A stretch of DNA of 64,000 nt from Robiginitalea myxolifaciens (lineage in GTDB: Bacteria > Bacteroidota > Bacteroidia > Flavobacteriales > Flavobacteriaceae), in assembly GCF_900115205.1 (NCBI RefSeq), contig NZ_FOYQ01000001.1:1577240-1641239 (forward strand), in the 5' to 3' direction. A model generated the notes under the pieces. It saw nothing but the letters and a program-made list of their open reading frames with translations, had not been told where the DNA came from and did not search any database. Below are positions 17,881-26,810 of the stretch, piece by piece (within the stretch, counting starts at the first letter, position 1; each line of letters starts with the position of its first letter). A program made the position numbers and the translations under genes.

Positions 17881-18558
17881 ATGGGGAGTAAAAACAAACT
17901 CAAACGGTTTCGGGAAAATGCCACTTTCTCAAATGTCGTGCAACCAGGGAGGGAGGAACTGCTGGCAGGAACATTTGAAATGGCGGGGCAGTGGCGTGCT
18001 TTCTTTGAAAATGAGCTCCCGATTGTCCTGGAACTGGGATGCGGCAAGGGAGAATATACCCTTGGGCTGGCCCGGCGAAACCCATCCGCGAATTACATTG
18101 GCGTAGATATCAAAGGCGCCAGGCTTTGGCGCGGCGCCAAGACTGCCCTGGAAGAAGGCCTGGACAACGCTGCCTTTTTGAGGACCCACATTGAATTGAT
18201 CGACCGGGTGTTTGCCCCGGGGGAAGTTCAGGAAATCTGGATCACCTTCCCCGATCCTCAGATTAAGTACAAGCGCACCAAACATCGGATGACCAATCCG
18301 GAATTCCTGGAGCGCTATAAGCGCATCTTAGGCCCGGGAGGAAGGATTCATTTGAAAACCGATAGCGAATTCATGCACGGATATACCCTGGGCCTGCTCC
18401 AGGGAAGCGGATATACGGTGGAATATTCCAACCACAACATCTACCACAATGGCGGTGCCCCTGCCGAAGCTATGGCAATCCAGACCTTTTACGAAAAACA
18501 GTATCTTGAACAGGGAAAAGCCATAACCTATATGAGCTTTCGCCTGGATAACCGATGA
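17881..18558 (+). CDS. trmB: tRNA (guanine-N7-)-methyltransferase
   Basis: The 225-aa enzyme methylates G46 in the variable loop of tRNAs. It shows the SAM-binding ELGCGKGEYTLGLA (about 50-63), YIGVDIKGARLW, and the family signature WITFPDPQIKYKRTKHR near residue 120. All expected blocks are present and the length is typical. It lies one base after the kinase gene and overlaps the LysE gene by four bases (ATGA). Confidence 0.95.
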   Translation: MGSKNKLKRFRENATFSNVVQPGREELLAGTFEMAGQWRAFFENELPIVLELGCGKGEYTLGLARRNPSANYIGVDIKGARLWRGAKTALEEGLDNAAFLRTHIELIDRVFAPGEVQEIWITFPDPQIKYKRTKHRMTNPEFLERYKRILGPGGRIHLKTDSEFMHGYTLGLLQGSGYTVEYSNHNIYHNGGAPAEAMAIQTFYEKQYLEQGKAITYMSFRLDNR

Positions 18559-19184
18559 CCCACCATTTAATATTATTTTTTGCCACATTTTCTGCGGCAT
18601 TTATGGCTACTGTGCCTCCCGGACTGCTCAATTTGAATGCGGCGAAGGTCTCTGTGGAAAAAGGAAAGAGCTACGGGGTAATTTTTAGCCTGGGAGTTGC
18701 ATCGATGATCGTGATCCAGGCTTTTGTCGCAGTCTGGATTTCCAAGTTCTTATTCCGCAACCCCGAGGTGATCGTCTGGCTTCAAAAGGCCGCCCTGATC
18801 GTCTTTGGTTTCTTTGCCATCTACTTCTTTGTACTAGCGCGTAAAAACGCGGAAAAACCGGTAAAACTGGTGCAGGTTAGTCGCAAGAACAGTTTCTTCA
18901 AGGGCATGCTGCTGGCAGCCTTGAATTTTTTGACCATCCCCTATTACAGTGCCCTGAATGCCATGTGGAATGCTTCGGGCTGGATTAAATTTGAGTTCTG
19001 GGATATCGCCGTATTTATCGTTGCTGCGGGCTCGGGCTCCTTTGTGGTTCTCTACCTGTATACGGTGTATTTTACCAAGCTGGAGGCGCGAAGCACTGCA
19101 TTTTCCAAGAATTCCAATTATATCCTGAGTATTCTAATGCTTGTGCTGCTGGTCATTACGCTGATACGGATATTCTATACCTGA
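18555..19184 (+). CDS. LysE/RhtB family exporter
   Basis: The 209-aa protein has about six membrane helices and the N-terminal PPGLLNLNAAKVSVEKGKSYG block characteristic of LysE-type amino-acid or metabolite exporters (about residues 21-41). The exported compound is not predictable. The ATG overlaps the trmB stop, suggesting translational coupling, although a functional link with tRNA methylation is not evident. Confidence 0.85.
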   Translation: MTHHLILFFATFSAAFMATVPPGLLNLNAAKVSVEKGKSYGVIFSLGVASMIVIQAFVAVWISKFLFRNPEVIVWLQKAALIVFGFFAIYFFVLARKNAEKPVKLVQVSRKNSFFKGMLLAALNFLTIPYYSALNAMWNASGWIKFEFWDIAVFIVAAGSGSFVVLYLYTVYFTKLEARSTAFSKNSNYILSILMLVLLVITLIRIFYT

Positions 19185-19195
19185 TACAAGTTCCA

Positions 19196-19528
19196 ATGGC
19201 AAAAGACCGATCCGACTTTTTTCAACGCGTCTATGAAGTGGTACGCCTGGTTCCTTATGGGAGGGTAACTTCCTATGGCGCAATTGCCCGTTATCTGGGA
19301 GCTACCCGGAGTGCCCGGGTGGTCGGATGGGCCATGAACAGTTCCCATGGGATGGAAGATGTACCTGCCCATCGGGTGGTAAACCGCGTAGGCTTGCTTA
19401 CGGGAAAACACCATTTTGGGGGGACTACTTTAATGCAGCAATTGCTGGAAAATGAAGGTGTCGCCGTCAACGAAAACAAGGTGGTGAATTTTGACGAACA
19501 TTTCTGGGATCCTTCCCGGGAACTATGA
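19196..19528 (+). CDS. alkyltransferase-like protein (MGMT DNA-binding domain, no acceptor cysteine)
   Basis: The 110-aa protein matches the C-terminal domain of O6-alkylguanine-DNA alkyltransferase: helix-turn-helix GRVTSYGAIARYLG, the RSARVVGWAMNSSH arginine-finger region, then VPAHRVVN. In the repair enzyme this last motif is PCHRV; alanine at residue 58 replaces the alkyl-accepting cysteine. This is the state of ATL proteins, which bind O6-alkylguanine lesions and hand them to nucleotide excision repair. It follows the LysE gene by 11 bp. The substitution is clear; the repair role is by family analogy. Confidence 0.88.
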   Translation: MAKDRSDFFQRVYEVVRLVPYGRVTSYGAIARYLGATRSARVVGWAMNSSHGMEDVPAHRVVNRVGLLTGKHHFGGTTLMQQLLENEGVAVNENKVVNFDEHFWDPSREL

Positions 19529-19551
19529 TTCCCAATGTCGGTTTCAAGCCG

Positions 19552-19559
19552 TATCTTTG
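19552..19559 (+). promoter_or_regulatory. putative -7 element of the mrp group
   Basis: TATCTTTG matches TAnnTTTG and ends 23 bp before the mrp ATG. A -33 TTG is not seen. Confidence 0.4.
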
Positions 19560-19582
19560 TGGCCTGCTTTTAAAGCAAGTCT

Positions 19583-20728
19583 ATGGGAACAACACTCGAT
19601 AAAAATAAAATACGCGAGGCGCTGAGTCTGATAAGTGTGCCGGGTGAAGGCCAGAACCTGGTCGAAAGCGGTGCCCTGCGAAATATTCAGGTTTTCGGGG
19701 ACGAGGTCATTCTGGACCTGACCATTGCGAATCCCAGCCTGCAAGCGCGGAAAAAGACCGAAGTCAGTGCCATGCAGATCATCCACGAGCACGTCCATCC
19801 CAAAGCTAAAATTACGGTCAATGTAAAAGTGGATGCCCCAAAGGCGCCAAAGCCCAACCAAATCCGCGGCAAGGCGATCCCGGGTATCCAGAACATCATT
19901 GCAGTGGCCAGTGGTAAAGGAGGCGTTGGAAAATCTACGGTAACGGCAAATCTCGCAGTAAGCCTCGCCCAAATGGGCTTTGATGTAGGTATACTTGACG
20001 CGGATATCTACGGCCCTTCCATCCCGATCATGTTCGATGTGGCTCATGAAAAGCCCCTGTCGGTCAATGTAGACGGGAAATCGCGCATGCGTCCTGTGGA
20101 GAGTTATGGGGTAAAAGTTTTGTCAATCGGGTTTTTCACCCAGCCCGACCAGGCGGTGATCTGGAGGGGTCCCATGGCCGCTAAGGCCCTGAATCAAATG
20201 ATTTTCGATGCGCACTGGGGGGAATTGGATTTCCTCCTGGTAGATCTGCCCCCTGGCACCGGCGATATCCACCTGAGCATTATGCAATCCCTTCCCGTAA
20301 CGGGTGCCGTAGTGGTCAGCACACCGCAACAGGTGGCCCTGGCCGATGCGCGTAAGGGTGTGGCCATGTTCCGGCAGGAAGCCATTCAGGTGCCTGTTCT
20401 CGGTATCGTGGAGAATATGGCCTATTTTAGTCCTGCAGAACTGCCGGATAATAAGTATTATATTTTCGGGCAGGAAGGCGCCCGTAACCTGGCCGGAGAT
20501 TTGGAAATCCCTTTCTTAGGTGAAATTCCACTGGTTCAAAGTATTCGGGAGGCTGGAGATGTAGGACGTCCTGCTGCCTTGCAGGAAGGAACCTTGCTCC
20601 GGGAAGCATTCGATGAAGTTTGCCGCAATGCGGTCCAGGAACTGGTCGTTCGCAACAAAGAGCTGCCCCCAACGGAAGCCATTAAGATCACCACTATGGC
20701 AGGATGCTCAGCGGTAAAAAAGAAGTAA
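19583..20728 (+). CDS. Mrp/ApbC family iron-sulfur cluster carrier ATPase
   Basis: The 381-aa protein has an N-terminal MIP18/DUF59 domain (about 5-85) and a ParA/MinD-like NTPase domain with deviant Walker A GKGGVGKS at 111-118 and the LVDLPPGTGD Walker B region. Such proteins bind and transfer [4Fe-4S] clusters in the cytoplasm. An NfuA-like scaffold gene follows 3 bp later, which strongly supports the cluster-carrier role. The protein ends with a short tail containing a cysteine (MAGCSAVKKK). Often annotated as a chromosome-partitioning ATPase, which is less likely. Confidence 0.92.
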   Translation: MGTTLDKNKIREALSLISVPGEGQNLVESGALRNIQVFGDEVILDLTIANPSLQARKKTEVSAMQIIHEHVHPKAKITVNVKVDAPKAPKPNQIRGKAIPGIQNIIAVASGKGGVGKSTVTANLAVSLAQMGFDVGILDADIYGPSIPIMFDVAHEKPLSVNVDGKSRMRPVESYGVKVLSIGFFTQPDQAVIWRGPMAAKALNQMIFDAHWGELDFLLVDLPPGTGDIHLSIMQSLPVTGAVVVSTPQQVALADARKGVAMFRQEAIQVPVLGIVENMAYFSPAELPDNKYYIFGQEGARNLAGDLEIPFLGEIPLVQSIREAGDVGRPAALQEGTLLREAFDEVCRNAVQELVVRNKELPPTEAIKITTMAGCSAVKKK

Positions 20729-20731
20729 GAG

Positions 20732-20971
20732 ATGACAGCGGAAGAACTCAAGACTAAAGTAGAGATAGCCCTGGAGGAGATTCGCCCTTTCCTTCAGAGC
20801 GACGGGGGAGATATTACCCTGGTCGATATCGTCGATGGAAAACTGGTCAAAGTACGACTGGAAGGAAATTGCGTGGGCTGTACCGTAAATCAAATGACCT
20901 TAAAAAGCGGGGTGGAAATGACCATCAAGAAACACGCCCCACAAATTGAAGCTGTACAGAATATTGCATGA
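20732..20971 (+). CDS. NifU/NfuA C-terminal-domain Fe-S scaffold protein
   Basis: The 79-aa protein is a stand-alone NifU-like domain: IRPFLQSDGGDITLVD, then GNCVGCTVNQMTLKSGVE with the CxxC that binds a [4Fe-4S] cluster between two subunits. Proteins of this size are common in Bacteroidota. It sits between mrp (3 bp gap) and the ferredoxin reductase gene (4-bp ATGA overlap), forming an Fe-S assembly and electron-transfer operon. Confidence 0.93.
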   Translation: MTAEELKTKVEIALEEIRPFLQSDGGDITLVDIVDGKLVKVRLEGNCVGCTVNQMTLKSGVEMTIKKHAPQIEAVQNIA

Positions 20972-22029
20972 TTACCTCCGATATCCTCATCATTGGTGCC
21001 GGACCTACCGGGTTATTTGCAGTTTTTGAAGCAGGCCTGCTGCAGTTGAAGTGCCATTTAATCGATGCGCTTCCACAGCCAGGTGGGCAGCTTGCCGAAC
21101 TCTATCCAAAAAAACCGATTTACGATATCCCGGGCTATCCTGAAGTCCTCGCCGGAGAACTGGTCGAGAACCTGATGGAACAAATCCGTCCTTTTCAACC
21201 CGGATTTACCCTGGGCACCCGGGCAGAAACCCTGGAAAAACAGGACGATGGAACTTTTATTGTAACCACTGCAGATGGCACCAAACACAAGGCGCCTGTG
21301 GTGGCTATTGCCGGGGGATTAGGCAGTTTTGAACCGCGAAAACCACAACTACCTGGCCTGGAAGCCTATGAGGACAAGGGGGTGGCTTACATGGTTAAAG
21401 ACCCCGAAATTTACCGCGGCAAAAGGGTGCTGATTGCAGGGGGAGGGGACTCCGCCCTGGACTGGAGCATTTTCCTTGCCGATATAGCCTCCGAGTTGAC
21501 CCTTATTCACAGGCGCACTGAATTCCGAGGGGCGTTGGATTCTGTGGAAAAGGTCCAGGAACTAAAAGACAGTGGGAAGATTCGTTTGATCACACCAGCC
21601 GAAATCGTCGGGTTGGGGGGCGATGGCAAGGTAGAATTTGCCGAAGTCCAGATCACAGGTAGTGAAGAGGCAGCCGAACGCCTTGAAATCGATGCCTTTA
21701 TCCCGCTTTTTGGTTTGTCTCCAAAACTGGGTCCCATAGGCAACTGGGGCTTGGAAATTGAAAAGAACGCCATCCGCGTCGATAACACCCTGGATTATCA
21801 AACCAATATTCCCGGGGTTTATGCCATTGGAGATGTGAATACCTATCCCGGCAAGCTCAAGTTAATCCTTTGCGGTTTCCACGAGGCTACACTAATGTGC
21901 CAGAGCGCCTATCAACGCATTTACCCCGACAAGCGCTATGTGATGAAATACACCACTGTGGGGGGTATCACCGGTTTTGACGGTTCCCGCAAGGAAGCTC
22001 CTAAAGCTGTAGTGCGTTCAATCGATTAA
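20968..22029 (+). CDS. ferredoxin--NADP+ reductase, thioredoxin-reductase type
   Basis: The 353-aa flavoprotein has the FAD motif IIGAGPTGLFAVFEAG (about 6-21), PQPGGQL, a second dinucleotide motif VLIAGGGDSALDW (about 154-166) and the C-terminal YAIGDVNTYPGKLKLI flavin-binding block. The CxxC active site of thioredoxin reductase is absent, as in the ferredoxin/flavodoxin reductases of Bacillus YumC type. A 2Fe-2S ferredoxin follows 34 bp later and is the likely partner. Confidence 0.9.
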   Translation: MITSDILIIGAGPTGLFAVFEAGLLQLKCHLIDALPQPGGQLAELYPKKPIYDIPGYPEVLAGELVENLMEQIRPFQPGFTLGTRAETLEKQDDGTFIVTTADGTKHKAPVVAIAGGLGSFEPRKPQLPGLEAYEDKGVAYMVKDPEIYRGKRVLIAGGGDSALDWSIFLADIASELTLIHRRTEFRGALDSVEKVQELKDSGKIRLITPAEIVGLGGDGKVEFAEVQITGSEEAAERLEIDAFIPLFGLSPKLGPIGNWGLEIEKNAIRVDNTLDYQTNIPGVYAIGDVNTYPGKLKLILCGFHEATLMCQSAYQRIYPDKRYVMKYTTVGGITGFDGSRKEAPKAVVRSID

Positions 22030-22063
22030 GAAAGTAAAGGGAGTTTTAACCGACTACACTGCT

Positions 22064-22393
22064 ATGAGCGAAGTAAAAATCACCATCACCGATCGGGAGG
22101 GCACAGCGCACCAGGTTGACGCACCTACCGATATGAACATGAACCTGATGGAACTCATCAGGGCCTATGAATTAGCTCCGGAGGGTACCATTGGAATTTG
22201 TGGAGGGATGGCGATGTGCGCTTCCTGTCAATGTTATGTGAAGAGCGAGCACCCGCTACCGGAAAAATCCGATGAGGAGGAGGCCATGCTTTCCGAGGCA
22301 TTCCATGTTCGCGACAACAGCCGCCTGGGGTGTCAGATCCACCTGACGGATTCCCTGGAGGGCCTGGAGGTGGAAATCGCACCGGAATCCTAA
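22064..22393 (+). CDS. adrenodoxin-type 2Fe-2S ferredoxin
   Basis: The 109-aa protein coordinates a [2Fe-2S] cluster through Cys46, Cys52, Cys55 and Cys90 (C-x5-C-x2-C-x34-C), with the surrounding GICGGMAMCASC and RLGCQIHL blocks. It is a soluble one-electron carrier. Placed directly after the ferredoxin reductase gene, it probably forms a redox pair with it, delivering electrons for Fe-S assembly or an oxygenase elsewhere in the genome. Confidence 0.92.
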   Translation: MSEVKITITDREGTAHQVDAPTDMNMNLMELIRAYELAPEGTIGICGGMAMCASCQCYVKSEHPLPEKSDEEEAMLSEAFHVRDNSRLGCQIHLTDSLEGLEVEIAPES

Positions 22394-22472
22394 GCGCACC
22401 TTCCCGGGTGGTCCTCAATGCTCAGGTACACTCCTCTTTTTCTTAACTTACGGAAACTTTAAAACCAACCGG

Positions 22473-24920
22473 ATGAAACGAGCCTTCCTCCTGGCAATCC
22501 TGCCCTGCCTGCTATTAAGCTGTGGACAACAAACAGAAACCGGGAACTCCCAAATAAATACCGGAACTTCCCAGGGAGATTCCGAAATCTCGAAATGGGA
22601 AGCCCAGGCCAATCGCATTACAATCATACGAGATGATTTTGGCGTTCCCCATGTCTATGGGAAGACCGATGCAGATGCGGTTTTTGGCTTGCTCTACGCC
22701 CAGTGCGAAGACGACTTTAACCGGGTAGAGCAGAATTACATCTGGGCTATAGGCCGGCTGGCGGAAGTCGAAGGGGAGGAAGCCCTCTACAGCGATCTGC
22801 GCGCCCGATTATTCATGAGCCAGGAAGAGGCGATAGCTGCCTATGAAAGCAGTCCCCCCTGGTTGCAGGAGCTCTGCCGGGCCTTCGCCGATGGAATCAA
22901 TTACTACCTGCATACCCATCCGGAAGTAACGCCCCGGCTCCTTACCCGTTTTGAGCCCTGGATGCCCATGTATTTCAGTGAAGGGTCGATTGGCGGAGAT
23001 ATCGAGCGGGTCAGTACCCGCCGTCTCGAGGCGTTATATGCGAATGATTCGCTGCCGCTCCCATTTCTGAAACCGAAATCTGCAATGCAGGAGGCTGCTT
23101 CGATTCCAGGCAACAGCGAGCATACTGAAAGCCTGTTTGCCGCAAACAGTAGTAAACCCATTCCGGGACTGGAGGCTTATAGCGCAAACGGCAGGCTTCT
23201 TCCGGTAGAGCCCGCAGGATCTAATGGAATAGCCATATCCGGGGAGCTAACGGAGTCCGGCAATACCCTGTTGCTGATCAACCCGCATACTTCTTTCTAT
23301 TTCCGGGGGGAAGTCCATATGGTGAGCGAAGAAGGGTTGAATGCCTACGGAGCCGTTACCTGGGGGCAGTTTTTTATCTATCAGGGATTTAACGAAAAAA
23401 CGGGCTGGATGCATACTTCCACCTATACCGATGTGATCGATGAATTCGAAGAGGATATTACCTGGATTGAAGAGCAGCCCATGTATGCCTTTGGCGAAGA
23501 GTTCCGCCCGGTCGAATCCTCCGAAGTTACCCTCTCCTACAAGGATGGGGATGGGATCAAGCAAAAAACCTTCCCCCTGTATCATACCCATCACGGACCT
23601 ATTACCCATAGTTCCAATGGACGCCCGGTTGCCACGGCAATGATGTGGGAGCCTGCAACGGCTTTGGAGCAATCCTATACCCGAACCAAGCAGGAGGGCT
23701 ATTCAGGGTTTCGCAAGATGATGGACCTGCGGACGAATTCTTCTAACAATACGGTATATGCCGATGCGGAAGGAAACATCGCGTATTTCCACGGGAATTT
23801 CATACCCAAGCGCGATCCTCAGTTTAATTACCGCAAGCCGGTAGACGGGAGTGATCCGGCTACTGATTGGCAGGGCCTGCATACCGTTGATGAAAGCATC
23901 CACCTGCTGAACCCGGGTAACGGCTGGTTACAGAATTGTAACTCAACGCCCTATACGGCAGCTTTGGAATACAGTCCTAAGGCAGAAGATTATCCGGAAT
24001 ACATGACTATGAACCGGGAAAATTACCGGGGGGTACACGCTGTAGAGTTGCTGACAGACCGTTCGGGGTATACCCTGGACAACCTGATAAGCCTGGCCTA
24101 CGATCCCTACCTCCCCGCCTTTGAAATTCTTATTCCCGGGATATTGGAGGCTTATGATCTGTATAAGGCCAGCAACGGCCTGGACCTGCTTCAAACGCGA
24201 ATCGACCGCCGGGCCGCTGAACAGGGAGAGACGGAAAGCGCGCGGGCTAAAATAGCATTAGATTCCCCGGAATTTGAAGCAGCGATAGAAGCGCTCCGGG
24301 CCTGGGATTTTCGAACCGGGGAGGAATCTGCTGCCATGACCCTTGCCCATTTCTATGGGGATCGTTACGATCGGCAGGCGCAAAAACCGGCGCAGATGTC
24401 CCGGGAAGAATGGCGGCAAATGAGCGGGATGGCCTTTACGCAATACCTGGGAACAGATTCTCCCCTTACGGAAAGGCTGGAAGTTTTTCAGGATGTTCTG
24501 GAGCAGTTGGAGGCCGATTTTGGAGCTACGCTTATTCCCTGGGGGGAAGTGAATCGCTACCAACGCCTCGACGGTTCCATCCGCCAGGCCTTTAATGATT
24601 CCCTGCCCAGTATGCCTATCGGTTTTGCCTCCGGGCGATGGGGAGCCCTGGCCGCTTACGGCGCCCGCTACCACAACAACACCAAGCGCATTTACGGTAC
24701 CCGGGGAAACAGTTTTGTAGCGGTGGTTGAATTCGGGGATAAGGTCCGGGCCAAATCGATACTGGCCGGAGGGCAATCCGGTGATCCGGAGTCTCCTCAT
24801 TTCGATGATCAGGCGCAGGACTACGCCGATGTAAACTTTAAGGAAGTTCCGTTCTATAAGGAGGATGTCGAAGCGCGTGAACAAGAGCGATACCACCCGG
24901 GGCAGCGCGGCGGGGATTAG
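22473..24920 (+). CDS. penicillin acylase family lipoprotein (Ntn hydrolase)
   Basis: The 815-aa protein has a lipoprotein signal (LLLSCG, cysteine 17), an alpha-subunit-like region beginning ITIIRDDFGVPHVYGKTDADA (about 49-69), a linker, and the predicted autoprocessing site before Ser250 in EPAGSNGIAI. The new N-terminal serine would be the catalytic nucleophile. The beta-part runs to about 790. The family cleaves amides such as penicillins, acyl-homoserine lactones and lipopeptides; substrate here is unknown. The usual GSNAW is GSNGI, a variation worth noting. Its last four bases overlap the convergent secreted-protein gene. Confidence 0.87.
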   Translation: MKRAFLLAILPCLLLSCGQQTETGNSQINTGTSQGDSEISKWEAQANRITIIRDDFGVPHVYGKTDADAVFGLLYAQCEDDFNRVEQNYIWAIGRLAEVEGEEALYSDLRARLFMSQEEAIAAYESSPPWLQELCRAFADGINYYLHTHPEVTPRLLTRFEPWMPMYFSEGSIGGDIERVSTRRLEALYANDSLPLPFLKPKSAMQEAASIPGNSEHTESLFAANSSKPIPGLEAYSANGRLLPVEPAGSNGIAISGELTESGNTLLLINPHTSFYFRGEVHMVSEEGLNAYGAVTWGQFFIYQGFNEKTGWMHTSTYTDVIDEFEEDITWIEEQPMYAFGEEFRPVESSEVTLSYKDGDGIKQKTFPLYHTHHGPITHSSNGRPVATAMMWEPATALEQSYTRTKQEGYSGFRKMMDLRTNSSNNTVYADAEGNIAYFHGNFIPKRDPQFNYRKPVDGSDPATDWQGLHTVDESIHLLNPGNGWLQNCNSTPYTAALEYSPKAEDYPEYMTMNRENYRGVHAVELLTDRSGYTLDNLISLAYDPYLPAFEILIPGILEAYDLYKASNGLDLLQTRIDRRAAEQGETESARAKIALDSPEFEAAIEALRAWDFRTGEESAAMTLAHFYGDRYDRQAQKPAQMSREEWRQMSGMAFTQYLGTDSPLTERLEVFQDVLEQLEADFGATLIPWGEVNRYQRLDGSIRQAFNDSLPSMPIGFASGRWGALAAYGARYHNNTKRIYGTRGNSFVAVVEFGDKVRAKSILAGGQSGDPESPHFDDQAQDYADVNFKEVPFYKEDVEAREQERYHPGQRGGD

Positions 24921-25570
24921 TTTTCCCCTTCCTTGACGATAATGAGGGAGGCCTTGGAGCCTGTCGACAAGAGCCACTTGTTGGAGTAGAGCAACTGGCC
25001 TTTTTCGTCATAGACGTCGATCTGAGCGGTATTGGGACCGGTAGATCCCTGATTGAGGGCTTCGAATTCCAAACGGTTAAATCCCCGGTCGAGCTCCACA
25101 TTAATCCCTTTGTAGGCCCCTGTAAGCAGGATATTGTGTTCTGCAACCCGGCCATTGACGTAAATGCGAACCCGATCCCCATCTACGAATTCATGATCCC
25201 GGCAAACAATGCCCACAAACTTAGCGGTAGTTTTGAAATCCCCCAGGTACATATCCCCGTAGTGCTCACTCCCTTTACCCTTGCCGGGAGCTTCAATATT
25301 GGGCGAAAGCACCAGGTCGTGTCCGGCCTGTTTCAATTCCCTGTCCGGTAGCATTTTAACCTCATTGCGCTTTTTCTCGATTTCAAACCCGGCTGCCCGG
25401 TCCAGGGAAGCAGGAATTCTCAAGCCACTATTGGTGTTGGCATTAGGACTAACTCCAGTATCCGGATTCTCCGGAAGTGTTTCAATAGACCGCTGATCCG
25501 GTAAATCGCCCTGGGCCAAAGCAGGGGAGCTACAGCATATGCAAACAATGAAAATTAGGAGTAGTCTCAT
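24917..25570 (-). CDS. secreted protein of unknown function
   Basis: The 217-aa protein has a signal peptide (MRLLLIFIVCICCSSPALAQ), an asparagine- and proline-rich linker, and a beta-rich C-terminal half with VRIYVNGRVAEHNILLTG and GFNRLEFEALNQGSTGPNTA. I do not recognise the family. The C-terminal part looks like a carbohydrate-binding or Ig-like beta sandwich, but this is only an impression. The start at 25570 is chosen for the signal peptide; an upstream in-frame start would add 40 unrelated residues and overlap the preceding gene. It lies 88 bp after the D-threonine-aldolase-like gene. Confidence 0.65.
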   Translation of the reverse strand: MRLLLIFIVCICCSSPALAQGDLPDQRSIETLPENPDTGVSPNANTNSGLRIPASLDRAAGFEIEKKRNEVKMLPDRELKQAGHDLVLSPNIEAPGKGKGSEHYGDMYLGDFKTTAKFVGIVCRDHEFVDGDRVRIYVNGRVAEHNILLTGAYKGINVELDRGFNRLEFEALNQGSTGPNTAQIDVYDEKGQLLYSNKWLLSTGSKASLIIVKEGEN

Positions 25571-25658
25571 AGCAAATGGGGCACCGCAAGGCGTACCCGT
25601 TTTCTTTTTAGCTAACGTAAAATTAGCAAATACCTTGCCGGACTGCTCTAAATTGCTG

Positions 25659-26807
25659 TTAAATATGCGCCTGGTAATCCCGGGCAGCAACCTTCCAGCT
25701 GTCCGTTACGGCGTGGTTTTCGACCACCAGAAGCTGGGGATATTTCGCTACCGTAGGACAAATGTGCATGGGGATGCCATAGACCTCCTGCCCGATTGCA
25801 AGATTTTCGGCTTGCTCATAGGCCACTACAAGGTGTTCTTCGCTTTGCCCGGTTTGTGTGCTATTTTCCAGGCCCAGCAGGGCTACGCGTGGAAATTGCA
25901 TTTCAGGGGCAATGGCTTTGTGCCCCAGGTCCAGACAGAGGATTCCGGGGGCTGGTTTGCTGATTATCCGGGTGAGGAGGACGGCTGCCGGAAGGAAGCC
26001 CATTTCCGGGAAACTCGAACCATAGCGGGCATCCCATAGCAGGGTAGTCCCAGGACTCAAAATAACGGATTCCCGATACAAGTGGGTTGGAAAACTGGGA
26101 GAACCTCCTGCAATCACGACGGGTACCGGATAGCCCGCTTGTTCCAGGGATTCCCTGAGCGAAACTACGGCTTTGAACGCCTGGTCGCTATCGGCCTGCC
26201 GCTGTGATGGATCGGGATTTCGCAGATGGCCATCATAAGCGTGGAATCCATGAGGCTCCAGCCCGGGATAGGTCCTAATGGCCATGTAGCATGCCGCGGC
26301 TTCCTTGCCGGGTGTAACCCCGGTGCGGTTCATACCCGTGTTGAGGTCCAGGTAAATACCAAGAGGTCGCTGCTCTGCTGCCCAAAGCGCACCAAGTTGT
26401 TGCAGGACCTGCGTATTATCTACCAGCGCTGCGAACCTGACGTCTGGATAATTGCGAAATAGCTCCAGGAGCCGCATTTGGTCCGGGCCTACCGGTTGAT
26501 AGGCCAGCAGGATGTCATTTACCCCGCATTCCGCAAGCATTTCGGCCTCGGAAAGTGTCGCGCATTTGAACTTATCTATTCCCGCTTCCAGCTGCATGGC
26601 CACGATTTCCTTGGTCTTGTGGGTTTTCACATGCGGGCGTAGCCGGTCCGGACTACCGGCCAGGGTGATCATCCGGCGTATGTTGTGCCTGATGCGCTCG
26701 GGATATACCAGGAGGGCCGGGCTGCCGTGTTTTTCAGGTTCATTTAAGGCATACCAGGGGAGGCTTTCCGGGGATTGACCTGAATTACTTTCAAGAGGAA
26801 AAGACAT
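25659..26807 (-). CDS. D-threonine aldolase-like PLP enzyme (alanine racemase fold)
   Basis: The 382-aa protein has an alanine-racemase-type N-terminal barrel with the pyridoxal-phosphate lysine in PHVKTHKTKEI (about 58-68), DLNTGMNRTG, and a C-terminal D-serine-dehydratase-like domain with the metal-binding IPMHICPTV. These enzymes act on D-3-hydroxy-amino acids such as D-threonine or D-serine. It starts 3 bp after the GntP permease gene, suggesting that the permease imports the D-amino acid or a related hydroxy acid. Confidence 0.88.
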   Translation of the reverse strand: MSFPLESNSGQSPESLPWYALNEPEKHGSPALLVYPERIRHNIRRMITLAGSPDRLRPHVKTHKTKEIVAMQLEAGIDKFKCATLSEAEMLAECGVNDILLAYQPVGPDQMRLLELFRNYPDVRFAALVDNTQVLQQLGALWAAEQRPLGIYLDLNTGMNRTGVTPGKEAAACYMAIRTYPGLEPHGFHAYDGHLRNPDPSQRQADSDQAFKAVVSLRESLEQAGYPVPVVIAGGSPSFPTHLYRESVILSPGTTLLWDARYGSSFPEMGFLPAAVLLTRIISKPAPGILCLDLGHKAIAPEMQFPRVALLGLENSTQTGQSEEHLVVAYEQAENLAIGQEVYGIPMHICPTVAKYPQLLVVENHAVTDSWKVAARDYQAHI

Positions 26808-26810
26808 GCA

